Shown here: positions 15,926 to 24,850 of the stretch, one piece after another
How the letters are laid out: every line of letters begins with the position of its first letter
How positions within the stretch are numbered: position 1 is the stretch's first letter
Source: Gammaproteobacteria bacterium
Lineage (GTDB): Bacteria > Pseudomonadota > Gammaproteobacteria > Ga0077554 > Ga007554
DNA: 64,000 nt
NCBI GenBank assembly: GCA_021731145.1
Contig: JAKFXX010000002.1
Span: 99,489-163,488, forward strand
Direction of reading: 5' to 3'
Made by a program: the position numbers and the translations under genes
Notes under the pieces: model-generated
Databases searched by the model: none
What the model was told of the DNA's origin: nothing
What the model saw: the letters and a program-made list of their open reading frames with translations, nothing else

Positions 15926-17832
15926 CGCGCCTTTCCAAGGGATTGATCGGCCGTCTGATGACGGTCGTGGTGGCCATCCATGCTATCCTGGTCCCTCTGC
16001 TGTTTGTCGGCGTGCTGTATATCGTGAAACAGGGCTATGAATCCCTGTTTATCAATCAGGTACGCTCCGACTCCCACATGCTCGCCGTACTGGCCGGACG
16101 GGATCTGCGTCCCGCCCGGCTACAGACACTTTTCGAAGAAGTGGCATTGAGCGGCAGCGTGGTTTTTTGGGAAATCACAGATACATCGGGACAGACCATC
16201 GCCAGCGCTCACGGGCCAGATGTGCGCACAAATTTCCAGGAAGATTTTTTCTTTGACGAGCACGGGGATACGGTCTATCACATCTCCGTCCCTGTCAACG
16301 ATGACGCCGGCATACTGCGCGGTGTACTCCGGCTTGGCTACGATGAAACGCCAACCCAAGAGCAGATTGACAACACCTACCACCGTGGTTTCTACCTGGC
16401 GATAGGGTACATTGCGCTTACCCTGTTCCTGACGATTTCCGGCGGCAGAATCCTCAACCTGATGCGCAAGGAACTGGTGACACAAGCCAGCGCGCTCGAA
16501 CACCAGGCGCTGCATGACACCTTGACCGGCCTGCCCAACCGCGCCTTGCTGCATGACCGGTTAAAGCAATCCATTCTCGCCAGTCAGCGCGAACACGCAC
16601 CGTTCGCCCTGTTCCTGATGGATCTGGACCGTTTCAAGGAAGTAAATGACACGCTGGGGCATCAGGCAGGCGATGTGATATTACAGCAGACCGCCGCACG
16701 CCTGCGTGAAGCGGTGCGGGAGTCCGACACCGTTGCGCGACTGGGGGGAGATGAGTTCGCCGTGGTATTGCCCAAGGTCGATGTGGATGGTGCAGTTCTG
16801 ATTGCGGAGAAGATACTCAGAACGCTGCAGGAGCCTTTCGTGGTGGAGAGCAGGACGCTACCGATTGGCGCCAGCATCGGCATTGCGCTATTTCCCGGCC
16901 ATGGCGAAGATGCCGCCAGCCTGTTGAGCCGCGCCGATGTGGCCATGTATGCCGCCAAACATGCGGGCGGCGGCCTGACCGTATATGACCCCGATCTGGA
17001 CCGGCACAGCATGGATCGGCTCACCCTGACGGCGGAATTGCGTCAGGGCATCGACCACGATGAAATTGAGGTGTATTACCAGCCCAAGGCCGACCTCCAT
17101 ACCGGAGAGGTTTGCGGCGTTGAAGCCCTGGCGCGCTGGCGGCATCCACGGCTTGGGCTTATCCTGCCCGAGGAATTCATTCCACTAGCGGAACGGGCAG
17201 GCGTCATCAACACGCTGACATTACGCATCATTGAAGCAAGCGCCCGCCAGTGTGCGCACTGGTCCAGCGGCGGCAGACGGATAAGCGTCGCAGTGAACCT
17301 CTCACCGTTGAGCCTGCTCGATGCAAAATTTGCTGAAAAGATTGCAGAGATCATCCGCAACTGCGGCCTGTCCGCCTGCACACTGATCCTGGAGGTCACC
17401 GAAGGCGCAATTATGGCCGATACGCCACAGGTACAGGAACTGTTTACCCAGCTTGATGCCATGGGTGTGCGGATTTCCATCGACGACTTTGGCACAGGCT
17501 ATTCCTCACTTGCCCGGCTGAAGAAACTGCCGGTGTCAGAGGTGAAGATCGACAAATCCTTTGTGATCGACATGCTTACCGATGACAACGACGCCGCCAT
17601 CGTGCGCGCCACCATTGATCTCGCACACAACCTCGGCATTAAAGTCGTGGCGGAAGGCGTCGAGACACAGGGACACCTGGAGATGTTGGCGGCCTTTGGC
17701 TGCGATATGGCGCAAGGCTACCACATCAGCCGACCATTACCGACGCTTGAAATCCGGCACCTTTTGGCCGTCGACAGAAAGATTATCACTATCGGAGGAA
17801 ATGAAGATAAGCCACTGTTCAGCGGGCTGTAA
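15904..17832 (+). CDS. Membrane-bound GGDEF-EAL protein (c-di-GMP cyclase/phosphodiesterase)
   Basis: An N-terminal membrane segment (LMTVVVAIHAILVPLLFVGVL) is followed by a periplasmic sensor region of about 130 residues and a second TM (LAIGYIALTLFLTISGG). The GGDEF domain has an intact RLGGDEFAVVL active site with an RESD inhibitory site five residues before it. The EAL domain keeps GVEALARW, NLSP, DDFGTGYSS, KIDKSF and AEGVET, so both domains look catalytically competent. Start MAKPTGIARLSK lies inside the previous gene; the overlap suggests a sensor pair with the periplasmic-binding-like protein. Output direction cannot be decided from sequence. Confidence 0.9.
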   Translation: MAKPTGIARLSKGLIGRLMTVVVAIHAILVPLLFVGVLYIVKQGYESLFINQVRSDSHMLAVLAGRDLRPARLQTLFEEVALSGSVVFWEITDTSGQTIASAHGPDVRTNFQEDFFFDEHGDTVYHISVPVNDDAGILRGVLRLGYDETPTQEQIDNTYHRGFYLAIGYIALTLFLTISGGRILNLMRKELVTQASALEHQALHDTLTGLPNRALLHDRLKQSILASQREHAPFALFLMDLDRFKEVNDTLGHQAGDVILQQTAARLREAVRESDTVARLGGDEFAVVLPKVDVDGAVLIAEKILRTLQEPFVVESRTLPIGASIGIALFPGHGEDAASLLSRADVAMYAAKHAGGGLTVYDPDLDRHSMDRLTLTAELRQGIDHDEIEVYYQPKADLHTGEVCGVEALARWRHPRLGLILPEEFIPLAERAGVINTLTLRIIEASARQCAHWSSGGRRISVAVNLSPLSLLDAKFAEKIAEIIRNCGLSACTLILEVTEGAIMADTPQVQELFTQLDAMGVRISIDDFGTGYSSLARLKKLPVSEVKIDKSFVIDMLTDDNDAAIVRATIDLAHNLGIKVVAEGVETQGHLEMLAAFGCDMAQGYHISRPLPTLEIRHLLAVDRKIITIGGNEDKPLFSGL

Positions 17833-17926
17833 TATATAAGCCCGGATTATCCATTAGCCCCAAAGCCGTTTACTTAATGTAGGCTGGGGCAAGCACAACG
17901 GACCCAATCTGCATTCCTGAGCCGCA

Positions 17927-19744
17927 TTATTTCAGCCCTGATCTGGCCTTGATAAACTCCACAACCTGGATCAGTGGAATATTCTGACTCTCTGCATCAC
18001 GCCGCCCCTTGTATTCAATCATACCTTCGTCCAGCTTGCTCTCGCCGAGTACCAAACGGTGCGGGATGCCGATCAGCTCCATATCCGTGAACATCACGCC
18101 CGCGCGCTCCTTGCGGTCGTCGTATAACACCTCGATGCCTGCCGCCTGCAATTCACTGTAAAGGGCGTCAGCGGCATCGCGGATGCGCTGTGATTTGTGC
18201 ATATTCATCGGCAACAGCGCAACCTGAAAAGGTGCGATAGCGTCGGGCCAGATGATGCCTTTGTCATCGTTGTTCTGCTCAATGGCGGAGGCGACAATGC
18301 GCGACACGCCGATGCCGTAGCAGCCCATCGTCATCACGATGCTGCGTCCTTGCTCATCCAGACAGGTGGCGTTCAATGCCTTGCTGTACTTGTCGCCAAG
18401 CTGAAAGATGTGACCCACCTCAATGCCACGGCGGATCGCCAGCCGTCCCTCGCACCGGAAAACTGCTCCTGCGTTTCCGGCACTTCCGCCATCCATGGCG
18501 GTCGCACGCGGGCATTGCTCGCCCGCACGCACTGTACGCAGATCGGCCACCGACGGCCGGAAAACCGCTCCTGCGTTTCCGGCACTACTGCCATCCATGG
18601 CGGTCGGCAGCGGAACGTCCTCACCCCAGTTGAGATTGATCCAGTGGTAATCCAGCTCGTTCGCGCCACTGGAAAAATTGCGCGCCTGCGCGGCCTGCTG
18701 ATCCACCATCACAGTCAAACCGGAGGGCAGTCCCAGCGGGCCAACAAAACCCGCCGGCGCGCCGGTGGCGGCGAATACTTCAGCAGCTTCCGCCATACGC
18801 AGATTGGTCGCACCGAGAGCACGCGCCGCTTTTATCGTGTTGAGTTCGTCGCCGCCGCCGATAAAAAACACCACCGGCTTGTCATCGGCGATCATCACCA
18901 CGCTCTTGACGATGCGCTCAAAGGAGATACCAAGCATCTGCGCCTGTTCGTCGACAGTGCGGATACCCGGCGTAGAGACTTTCTCCTTCTCGCGCGGCGC
19001 TTCATGTGCGGGCGCGGGCAGGTGGCTGGTGGCCATTTCCACATTCGCGGCGTAGTTACAGCTATCGCAGAATGCGATGGCGTCCTCGCCCGAATCCGCC
19101 AGCACATGGAATTCATGCGAATAACGCCCGCCGATGCTGCCGGTGTCTGCCTCCACGGGGCGGAATTCCAACCCAAGGCGGGTGAAGATACGCGTATAGG
19201 TTTGATGCATCAGATCATAGGTCTCTTGCAGCGAGGCCTGATCGAGATGGAAGGAATAGGCATCCTTCATGATGAACTCGCGGGCGCGCATCACGCCGAA
19301 ACGCGGGCGGGTCTCGTCGCGGAACTTGGTCTGAATCTGATAAAAGTTGGAGGGCAACTGCTTGTAGCTGCGGATCTCGCGGCGGATCAAATCGGTGATG
19401 ACCTCTTCGTGCGTCGGGCCAAAACAAAATTCACGATCGTGGCGGTCCTTGAGGCGCAGCAGCTCCGGTCCATACTGCTCCCAGCGCCCAGACTCCTGCC
19501 ACAGCTCGGCGGGCTGCACGGCGGGCATCAACACCTCCAGCGCCCCCGCGCGATCCATCTCCTCACGCACAATGGCCTCCACCTTGCGCAGCACGCGCAG
19601 CCCCAAGGGCAACCAGGTGTACAAACCGGCAGCCAGCTTGCGGATCATCCCCGCGCGCAGCATCAATTGGTGGCTGATGACTTCGGCATCGGACGGGGTT
19701 TCTTTGACGGTAGATAATAAAAATCGTGATACGCGCATGGTCAA
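17927..19744 (-). CDS. proS: Prolyl-tRNA synthetase with two in-frame palindromic insertions
   Basis: Charges tRNA-Pro; bacterial-type enzyme with the INS editing domain between class II motifs 2 and 3. Class II motifs are visible: [37 protein letters not shown] cut here as [17 protein letters not shown], and [14 protein letters not shown]. The protein is 605 residues; the E. coli enzyme has 572. The surplus of about 32 is explained by two 16-residue inserts reading [16 protein letters not shown] and [16 protein letters not shown], placed between [11 protein letters not shown] and [13 protein letters not shown]. Without them the segment reads like an ordinary ProS. The reading frame is intact, so the enzyme is presumably functional. 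Confidence 0.95.
   Translation of the reverse strand: MTMRVSRFLLSTVKETPSDAEVISHQLMLRAGMIRKLAAGLYTWLPLGLRVLRKVEAIVREEMDRAGALEVLMPAVQPAELWQESGRWEQYGPELLRLKDRHDREFCFGPTHEEVITDLIRREIRSYKQLPSNFYQIQTKFRDETRPRFGVMRAREFIMKDAYSFHLDQASLQETYDLMHQTYTRIFTRLGLEFRPVEADTGSIGGRYSHEFHVLADSGEDAIAFCDSCNYAANVEMATSHLPAPAHEAPREKEKVSTPGIRTVDEQAQMLGISFERIVKSVVMIADDKPVVFFIGGGDELNTIKAARALGATNLRMAEAAEVFAATGAPAGFVGPLGLPSGLTVMVDQQAAQARNFSSGANELDYHWINLNWGEDVPLPTAMDGSSAGNAGAVFRPSVADLRTVRAGEQCPRATAMDGGSAGNAGAVFRCEGRLAIRRGIEVGHIFQLGDKYSKALNATCLDEQGRSIVMTMGCYGIGVSRIVASAIEQNNDDKGIIWPDAIAPFQVALLPMNMHKSQRIRDAADALYSELQAAGIEVLYDDRKERAGVMFTDMELIGIPHRLVLGESKLDEGMIEYKGRRDAESQNIPLIQVVEFIKARSGLK
18455..18502 (-). repeat. 48-bp palindromic element, copy A, inside proS
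   Basis: On the coding strand it reads ACCGCCATGGATGGCGG, then AAGTG, then a second inverted repeat with arms CCGGAAA / TTTCCGG. It is exactly 16 codons and encodes [16 protein letters not shown]. It differs from copy B by four bases. Confidence 0.85.
18557..18604 (-). repeat. 48-bp palindromic element, copy B, inside proS
   Basis: Same length and orientation as copy A, with 54 bases of ordinary proS sequence between them. It encodes [16 protein letters not shown]. The CCGGAAA / TTTCCGG arms are identical to those of copy A; the ATGG-centred hairpin has one arm base changed. Confidence 0.85.
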
Positions 19745-19844
19745 TTCTTTCTTGGGTTAAGACGTGGAATTCTACTGGTGTATAAGCACCACGTACAGTG
19801 TCGCATAGCCATTCGGCCGAGAGACAAACCTAAATGCACTTTTT

Positions 19845-19858
19845 TTGACTTATATCAA
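19845..19858. promoter_or_regulatory. FNR/ANR-type box upstream of the cytochrome c peroxidase gene
   Basis: TTGAC-TTAT-ATCAA differs from the FNR consensus TTGAT-N4-ATCAA at one position. Diheme cytochrome c peroxidase genes are commonly activated by FNR-type regulators under low oxygen. It lies about 180 bases upstream of the start codon. Confidence 0.5.
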
Positions 19859-19920
19859 ACACCATGCGCGCTTTTTAATCCACTCTTCACATAGAGCCAC
19901 CATTCGGCCCTAAAAATACC

Positions 19921-19963
19921 TAGACAAAGTCTAAATTATCTGTTTAAATTTAGATCAAGTCTA
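19921..19963. promoter_or_regulatory. Two tandem dyads (TAGAC-AAA-GTCTA type) upstream of the peroxidase gene
   Basis: TAGACAAAGTCTA at 19921-19933 and TAGATCAAGTCTA at 19951-19963 are nearly identical 13-bp dyads with centres 30 bases apart, about three helical turns. Spacing on one face of the helix suggests a regulator binding site; I do not recognise the regulator. Confidence 0.45.
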
Positions 19964-20036
19964 ATTCGTGAGCCGGATTGGGAAAAACTTACTTACATAA
20001 CAGTGGCATTAGCAAAATCAACAGGAGGAGTAACAA

Positions 20037-21080
20037 ATGAAAATCATGATTCGCGCATTACCGTTTGTCATCGGCAGTGTCTTGTCCATAGGGTTGGCGC
20101 ATACCGCATCGGCCTTTGAAGCCCTGCCCAAACAGCCGCCCGTCCCCAAAGACAACCCCATGAGCGCCGCCAAGGTGGAACTCGGCAAGCAATTGTATTT
20201 TGATCCGCGCCTGTCCGTGAACGGCACGGTCTCCTGCAACTCCTGCCATGACGTGAGCGGCAGCGGCACGGACAACCGCCCGGTATCCATCGGCGTGGGC
20301 GGCACGGCAGGCGGGCGCAACGCCCCCACCGTATGGAATGCGGCGTTTCTCACCGCTCAATTCTGGGACGGACGGGCCGCCACACTGGAGGATCAGGCCA
20401 AGGGACCGATCCTGAACCCCAAAGAGATGGCCATGCCCAACGAAAAGGCGGTGATCGACCGCCTTTCGTCGATACCCGGCTACAAGGAGCAGTTCGCCAA
20501 GGTATTCGGTGGCCCCAGCGCCCTGAGCTATGACAATGTCGCCAAGGCCATTGCCGCCTACGAACGCACGCTTATCACCCCCAACAGTGCGTTTGACCGC
20601 TTTGTGAAGGGCGATAAAAAAGCGTTATCAGCAGCAGCGCAGCGCGGCATGAAAACCGTGCAGGACGTGGGATGCACCGCATGTCACAACGGCGTGATAT
20701 TCGCTGGCCCTGCATTGCCGATGGGCGAAGGGTTTTACCAGAAATTCCCCATGATGACGAACAACGACTATGTGACGAAGTACAAATTGGCCGAAGATGA
20801 GGGGCGTTTTGAAGTCACCAAGAACACGGCCGACAAACACATGTTCCGCGTGTCGACCTGGCGCAACGTGGCCTTGACCGCACCGTATTTCCACAATGGC
20901 GCCGTCAAGACGCTGGACGAAGCGGTACGGGTCATGGGCAAGACCCAGCTCAACAAGGACTTGAGCGCAGAACAGGTAAGCGACATAGTCGCATTCCTCA
21001 ACAGCTTGACCGGGGAATTCCCCAAGCAGACCATGCCGAGGTTGCCAGCCACGCCGAACAGCAGCGTGGTGAGTGAGTAA
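20037..21080 (+). CDS. Diheme cytochrome c peroxidase (CcpA/MauG family)
   Basis: Periplasmic enzyme reducing hydrogen peroxide to water with electrons from small cytochromes. Signal peptide MKIMIRALPFVIGSVLSIGL ends at ASA-F. Two heme sites are present, CNSCHD (about residue 67, peroxidatic heme) and CTACHN (about residue 209, electron-transfer heme). GGRNAPTVWNAAF, FWDGRAATLEDQA, FRVSTWRNVALTAPYFHNG are family hallmarks; the Met ligand of the second heme is likely in HMFRVSTWR. Length 347 is normal. AGGAGGAG-type ribosome-binding site lies just upstream. A terminator follows, so it is a single-gene unit. Confidence 0.92.
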   Translation: MKIMIRALPFVIGSVLSIGLAHTASAFEALPKQPPVPKDNPMSAAKVELGKQLYFDPRLSVNGTVSCNSCHDVSGSGTDNRPVSIGVGGTAGGRNAPTVWNAAFLTAQFWDGRAATLEDQAKGPILNPKEMAMPNEKAVIDRLSSIPGYKEQFAKVFGGPSALSYDNVAKAIAAYERTLITPNSAFDRFVKGDKKALSAAAQRGMKTVQDVGCTACHNGVIFAGPALPMGEGFYQKFPMMTNNDYVTKYKLAEDEGRFEVTKNTADKHMFRVSTWRNVALTAPYFHNGAVKTLDEAVRVMGKTQLNKDLSAEQVSDIVAFLNSLTGEFPKQTMPRLPATPNSSVVSE

Positions 21081-21095
21081 GTCAGGGTCTAAACG

Positions 21096-21121
21096 AAGGG
21101 GCGCGGAAGCGCCCCTTTTTT
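21096..21121 (+). terminator. Rho-independent terminator of the peroxidase gene
   Basis: AGGGGCGC / GCGCCCCT stem with a GGAA loop followed by a T-tract, 16 bases after the stop codon. Confidence 0.88.
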
Positions 21122-21142
21122 GTGTGTGTGCTACTCAGCAAG

Positions 21143-21502
21143 TTATTTGACTACCGAAGCGGAAGAAACAAAAACGATCCTGTCGAATGTGCGATTCAGC
21201 GTTTTACTGGTGAACTTCTCCATCACCATGCTCTCGGCAAAGCGCACCTTATCGCCGACTTTGACCTTGGTAGTCGGCCCGGCAATCCAGAACCGTTTGC
21301 CATTGGCACCTTCCAGCTCCATGTAGGTGTAGATGGAAGCATCCTTAGTGGAGATCACCTTGCCTTCGCTGGGCGTACCAATCTGCGCAATGTTGCCGTG
21401 GGCTGCATCGGCAGGCGCTTTTTCCGCGCCTGCCGCCTGCAGCGGGCCGAACGAAACCGTCATTAGCAGGGCCATGGCAGCGGGTAAATAAGATATCTTC
21501 AC
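21143..21502 (-). CDS. Exported small protein, NrfJ-like / OB-fold-like
   Basis: About 119 residues from a GTG start at 21502, which has a GGAGG site four bases upstream; the longer frame from 21550 lacks a ribosome-binding site. A signal peptide (LPAAMALLMTVSFGPLQAAGA) precedes a compact domain with GKVISTKDASIYTYMELEG, GKRFWIAGP and VKVGDKVRFAES. This pattern is that of proteins annotated as NrfJ-related or DNA-binding, which are periplasmic and of unknown role, often near c-type cytochrome genes. It lies tail to tail with the peroxidase gene, which fits that theme. Confidence 0.65.
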   Translation of the reverse strand: MKISYLPAAMALLMTVSFGPLQAAGAEKAPADAAHGNIAQIGTPSEGKVISTKDASIYTYMELEGANGKRFWIAGPTTKVKVGDKVRFAESMVMEKFTSKTLNRTFDRIVFVSSASVVK

Positions 21503-21597
21503 AAAACCTCCATAATTTATCGTATTAATCATCAATCCAGAGGCGCACAAGGCCTATTTCATTCACTGTGACAGACAACCGGGACACATGGTTCCGC

Positions 21598-22455
21598 TCA
21601 AACCAGCCAGTACGTCTCGGTAAAGCGCATGGAAAGGTCAATCGCACGCAGGTGCTTGGTGATTGCGCCCAGCGAAATAAAGTCCACCCCAGTTTCGGCG
21701 ATCTGGCGCAGGTTGTCCAGACCTATGCCGCCAGAGGCCTCCAGTTTAGCCTGTCCGGCGTTTAACGCAACCGCTGCGCGCATCTGTTCCAGGTCGAAAT
21801 TATCCAGCAACAGGATATCCGCATGTGACGCCAGAGCCTCGCGCACCTCATCAAGCGTTTCAACTTCGACTTCAACAGGCAAGCCTTTGCCATGGACGCG
21901 CGCAGCCGCTATTGCGTCCTGGATGGAACCTGCGGCGAGGATGTGATTTTCCTTGATCAGAATGCCGTCGTACAATCCATGCCGGTGATTGTGGCAGCCG
22001 CCGCAACGCACGGCGTATTTTTGCGCGTCGCGCAGACCGGGAATGGTCTTGCGGGTGTCGAGGATTTTTACCTTGGTGCCTTGCACTGTATCGGCATAAC
22101 GCCGCGCCTGGGTCGCAGTACCAGACAAGGTTTGCAGAAAATTCAGCGCAGTGCGTTCCCCCGTCAACAGTGGTCGCGCCGGGCCATGCAGTGTACACAA
22201 TGTCTGGTTTGCGGTGACAATATCGCCGTCGACGGCATGCCAGGTGACCTGAATGGTGGCGTCCATCTGCCGGAAAACAGCGTCAAACCACGCCGCACCA
22301 CACAGCACGGCATCCTCGCGGCTGATAACGGTGGCATCACACACCGCATCGACCGGGATCAGCATGGCGGTGACATCGCCGCTGCCAATATCCTCGGCCA
22401 GCGCGCGGCGCACGGAGGCGTCAATATCGCTGGGTAATACGCGTTCTTCGCTCAC
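21598..22455 (-). CDS. nadC: Quinolinate phosphoribosyltransferase (nicotinate-nucleotide pyrophosphorylase)
   Basis: Converts quinolinate and PRPP to nicotinate mononucleotide in NAD synthesis. Signatures: [69 protein letters not shown] and [24 protein letters not shown] at the C-terminal phosphate-binding barrel end. All 285 residues fit the family. It overlaps the hda stop/start by four bases and belongs to the hda-nadC pair. Confidence 0.96.
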   Translation of the reverse strand: MSEERVLPSDIDASVRRALAEDIGSGDVTAMLIPVDAVCDATVISREDAVLCGAAWFDAVFRQMDATIQVTWHAVDGDIVTANQTLCTLHGPARPLLTGERTALNFLQTLSGTATQARRYADTVQGTKVKILDTRKTIPGLRDAQKYAVRCGGCHNHRHGLYDGILIKENHILAAGSIQDAIAAARVHGKGLPVEVEVETLDEVREALASHADILLLDNFDLEQMRAAVALNAGQAKLEASGGIGLDNLRQIAETGVDFISLGAITKHLRAIDLSMRFTETYWLV

Positions 22456-23144
22456 GCTTCAATAATTCCCTTGATAAACGGTATGGTCAGTTTGCGCTGG
22501 GCCGCCAGGGAAGCATGGTCAAGGCGCTCCAGCAAGGCGAACAGAGCGGGCATGTCGCGGCGCTCGCGGCGCAACAGAAATTGCGCCACCTCATCCGGCA
22601 GCTCAAGCCCCCGCTGACGCGCGCGCAATTGCAATGCGGCGAGCACGCTCTCGTCATCAAGGGTATCAAGATGCAACACCAGTCCCCATGCCAGGCGAGA
22701 GGCAAGATCGGGAAGCGCCACACCCACCCCGCTGGGCGCGGCGCTGCCCGCAATCATGCAGTGCGTGCCGCTGTCGCGCATGCGGTTGTAGAGATGAAAC
22801 AGCGCTGTTTCCCACGCCGCTTGCCCGGCTATCGCCTGGATGTCGTCGATGCACACCAATGCGAGCTGCTCGAATCCCTCCAGCAATCCGGGGGAAAACT
22901 CATCGGCCTGCGCCAATGGCACATAGGCGACAGCCTCGCCGCGCGCGTTTGCTTGATGGCAGGCGGCCTGCAACAGGTGGGTCTTGCCAACCCCCGGGGC
23001 ACCCCACAAATAGATCATCTGCTCGCCTTCGGCACACGCGCTGCGCTGCACAGCGGAGACGGCCTCGCTGTTGGCGCCGGGGAAATAATTGGCGAACGCG
23101 GCATCATCGCGCACGCCTATGCCGAGAGGGAGTTGCGCCGTCAT
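22452..23144 (-). CDS. hda: DnaA regulatory inactivator Hda
   Basis: An AAA+ DnaA homologue that, with the DNA-loaded sliding clamp, stimulates ATP hydrolysis by DnaA to prevent re-initiation. [21 protein letters not shown] contains the N-terminal QLPL clamp-binding motif. Walker A is [15 protein letters not shown] and Walker [11 protein letters not shown]. The start at 23144 places QLPL at residues 4-7; an in-frame ATG at 23159 is five codons earlier. Hda adjacent to perM is typical for Gammaproteobacteria. Confidence 0.93.
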   Translation of the reverse strand: MTAQLPLGIGVRDDAAFANYFPGANSEAVSAVQRSACAEGEQMIYLWGAPGVGKTHLLQAACHQANARGEAVAYVPLAQADEFSPGLLEGFEQLALVCIDDIQAIAGQAAWETALFHLYNRMRDSGTHCMIAGSAAPSGVGVALPDLASRLAWGLVLHLDTLDDESVLAALQLRARQRGLELPDEVAQFLLRRERRDMPALFALLERLDHASLAAQRKLTIPFIKGIIEA

Positions 23145-23177
23145 TGGAGTGTCACCCATTGTCCTGCCGCAATGCCT

Positions 23178-24257
23178 TCACGGAGATTCGCCATTCCCGG
23201 CGTCATAGACCCGGCTGTGCATATAACGCTCATGTGCATGGCGCAGTAACACCATGACCACGGCGGCGACCGGCAGCGCCAACAGGATACCGAAAAAGCC
23301 GAACAACTGCCCGCCCGCCATGACGGCAAAGATCACCATCACCGGGTGCAGGCCGATACGGTCTCCGACCAGCCACGGCGTAAGCACCATGCCTTCCAGC
23401 ATCTGCCCCACACCGAACACCGCCAGCACCAGCAACAGATGGAACAGATCCTGATACTGGACAAGGGCAGCAATGCTGGCCACCAGCAGGCCGATAGCGA
23501 AGCCAAGATAAGGAACGAAGCTGAGCAGCCCCGCAGCCATGCCAATCAGCAGGGCAACATCCAGGCCGACCAGCCACAGACCAATGGAATAGATCGTCCC
23601 CAGTGCCAGCATAACCAAGATCTGTCCACGTAAAAACGCCCCCAGCATCTCATCGCACTGACGCGCCAGACGGGTCACCACCGGCTCCGCAGTGCGCGGC
23701 AACAGCTCCTGGATGCGAGACACAAGCACATCCCAATCACGCAGCAGGTAAAAGGTCACCACCGGGATCAGCATTAGATTCACCAGCCAGCCCAGCAGCG
23801 TCAAACCGGAACGGGTCACGGAGGCCATCGCCCCCGCCACCACCCCCCCAGCGGTTTGCCAGTGTTCGGCAATGGCCTGTTTCAGGGTATCCAGATTCAG
23901 GGCACGCTCCTCAAGCTGCAATTTCGTCTGCAGCCAAGGCAACGCGGTATACTGGAGCCAGTCGACATAGCCAGGCAGCTTGCTTATCAATATCTCGAAC
24001 TGGTGCGCCAGCAACGGGACGCCAATCAGCAATAGCAGCAGCAACAGCGCCAACAGCCCGGTAAAGACGATCACGACCGACATGGTGCGGGACAACCCCA
24101 GCTTTTCAAGGCGGTCGGCAAGCGGGTCCGTGGCATAGGCCAGCAGGGCCGCAACAAGAAAGGGCGTCAGCACCGGCGCCAGCAGGTACAACAGCGCGCC
24201 AACAGCCGCGACACCTAACAGCGCCAGCCACTTTTGTGAATCAGTCAGCGCCGGCAT
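23178..24257 (-). CDS. AI-2E family transporter / PerM-like permease
   Basis: 359 residues with seven or eight predicted membrane segments, including LALLGVAAVGALLYLLAPVLTPFLVAALLAY at the N-terminus (quoted in parts: LLYLLAPVLTPFLVAALLAY) and GIYSIGLWLVGLDVALLIGM-like segments later. PF01594 family; members export autoinducer-2 (TqsA) or act in Na+/H+ exchange or unknown transport (PerM). The substrate cannot be assigned. It is located between hda and pgsA, the usual place of perM in this class. Confidence 0.85.
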   Translation of the reverse strand: MPALTDSQKWLALLGVAAVGALLYLLAPVLTPFLVAALLAYATDPLADRLEKLGLSRTMSVVIVFTGLLALLLLLLLIGVPLLAHQFEILISKLPGYVDWLQYTALPWLQTKLQLEERALNLDTLKQAIAEHWQTAGGVVAGAMASVTRSGLTLLGWLVNLMLIPVVTFYLLRDWDVLVSRIQELLPRTAEPVVTRLARQCDEMLGAFLRGQILVMLALGTIYSIGLWLVGLDVALLIGMAAGLLSFVPYLGFAIGLLVASIAALVQYQDLFHLLLVLAVFGVGQMLEGMVLTPWLVGDRIGLHPVMVIFAVMAGGQLFGFFGILLALPVAAVVMVLLRHAHERYMHSRVYDAGNGESP

Positions 24258-24286
24258 TTATTCTCTATTTTTTATCAATGGTAGGG

Positions 24287-24850
24287 TTATCTGCAATGCC
24301 GCTCCGAGCGCACGCGCATCGCCCGAAGGGTCCAGGTTCTAACATAATCCAGCCCGCTCAATACGGTGGTCGCCAGCACAAAATAGATCATGCCAGTGAT
24401 AGCCCACGGAGGCAACGGCATCACGCTTAACGACATCACCAGTGCAAGCACCAGTACAATCTGGGCGAAGGTGTTGAGCTTGCTCACCAGGGTAGGCGCC
24501 ATTTCAATATGGCCGATCAGATAGTGATAGGCGATGGCGCCGAACAGAATCAGCGCATCGCGGACAATCACTGCGGCCACCAGCCACACCGGAATGATGC
24601 CCAGCCAACCCAACACCAGATACGACGACACCAGCAGCAGCTTGTCGGCGAGCGGATCCAGAATGGAGCCCAGGCGACTGGTCCAATGGAAATGCTTGGC
24701 GAGATAGCCATCCAGCGCATCCGACGCCCCCGCCACGGCGAACAGTAGCAACGCCTCGGCAAAACGCTCCTGCATGAGCAGCCACACCACCAGCGGCACG
24801 AGCAGTATGCGCGCCATGCTGATGATGTTCGGGATGTCGCGGCGGTTCAT
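24287..24850 (-). CDS. pgsA: CDP-alcohol phosphatidyltransferase, PgsA-type
   Basis: A 187-residue membrane enzyme with the CDP-alcohol phosphotransferase motif D-x2-D-G-x2-A...G-x3-D-x3-D, seen as SDALDGYLAKHF and RLGSILDPLADKLLL. MNRRDIPNIISMARILLVPL matches the PgsA N-terminus (NIPNxLTxxR). Four to five hydrophobic segments follow. The likely reaction is phosphatidylglycerophosphate synthesis from CDP-diacylglycerol. A cardiolipin synthase of the CAP type is the main alternative. Its start overlaps the DUF2066 stop by four bases. Confidence 0.82.
   Translation of the reverse strand: MNRRDIPNIISMARILLVPLVVWLLMQERFAEALLLFAVAGASDALDGYLAKHFHWTSRLGSILDPLADKLLLVSSYLVLGWLGIIPVWLVAAVIVRDALILFGAIAYHYLIGHIEMAPTLVSKLNTFAQIVLVLALVMSLSVMPLPPWAITGMIYFVLATTVLSGLDYVRTWTLRAMRVRSERHCR

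Noticed and set aside
18197..19717. 506-codon open frame on the plus strand
   Set aside because: Antisense to proS; its His/Arg/Gly-rich translation shows no family. The proS frame is unambiguous.
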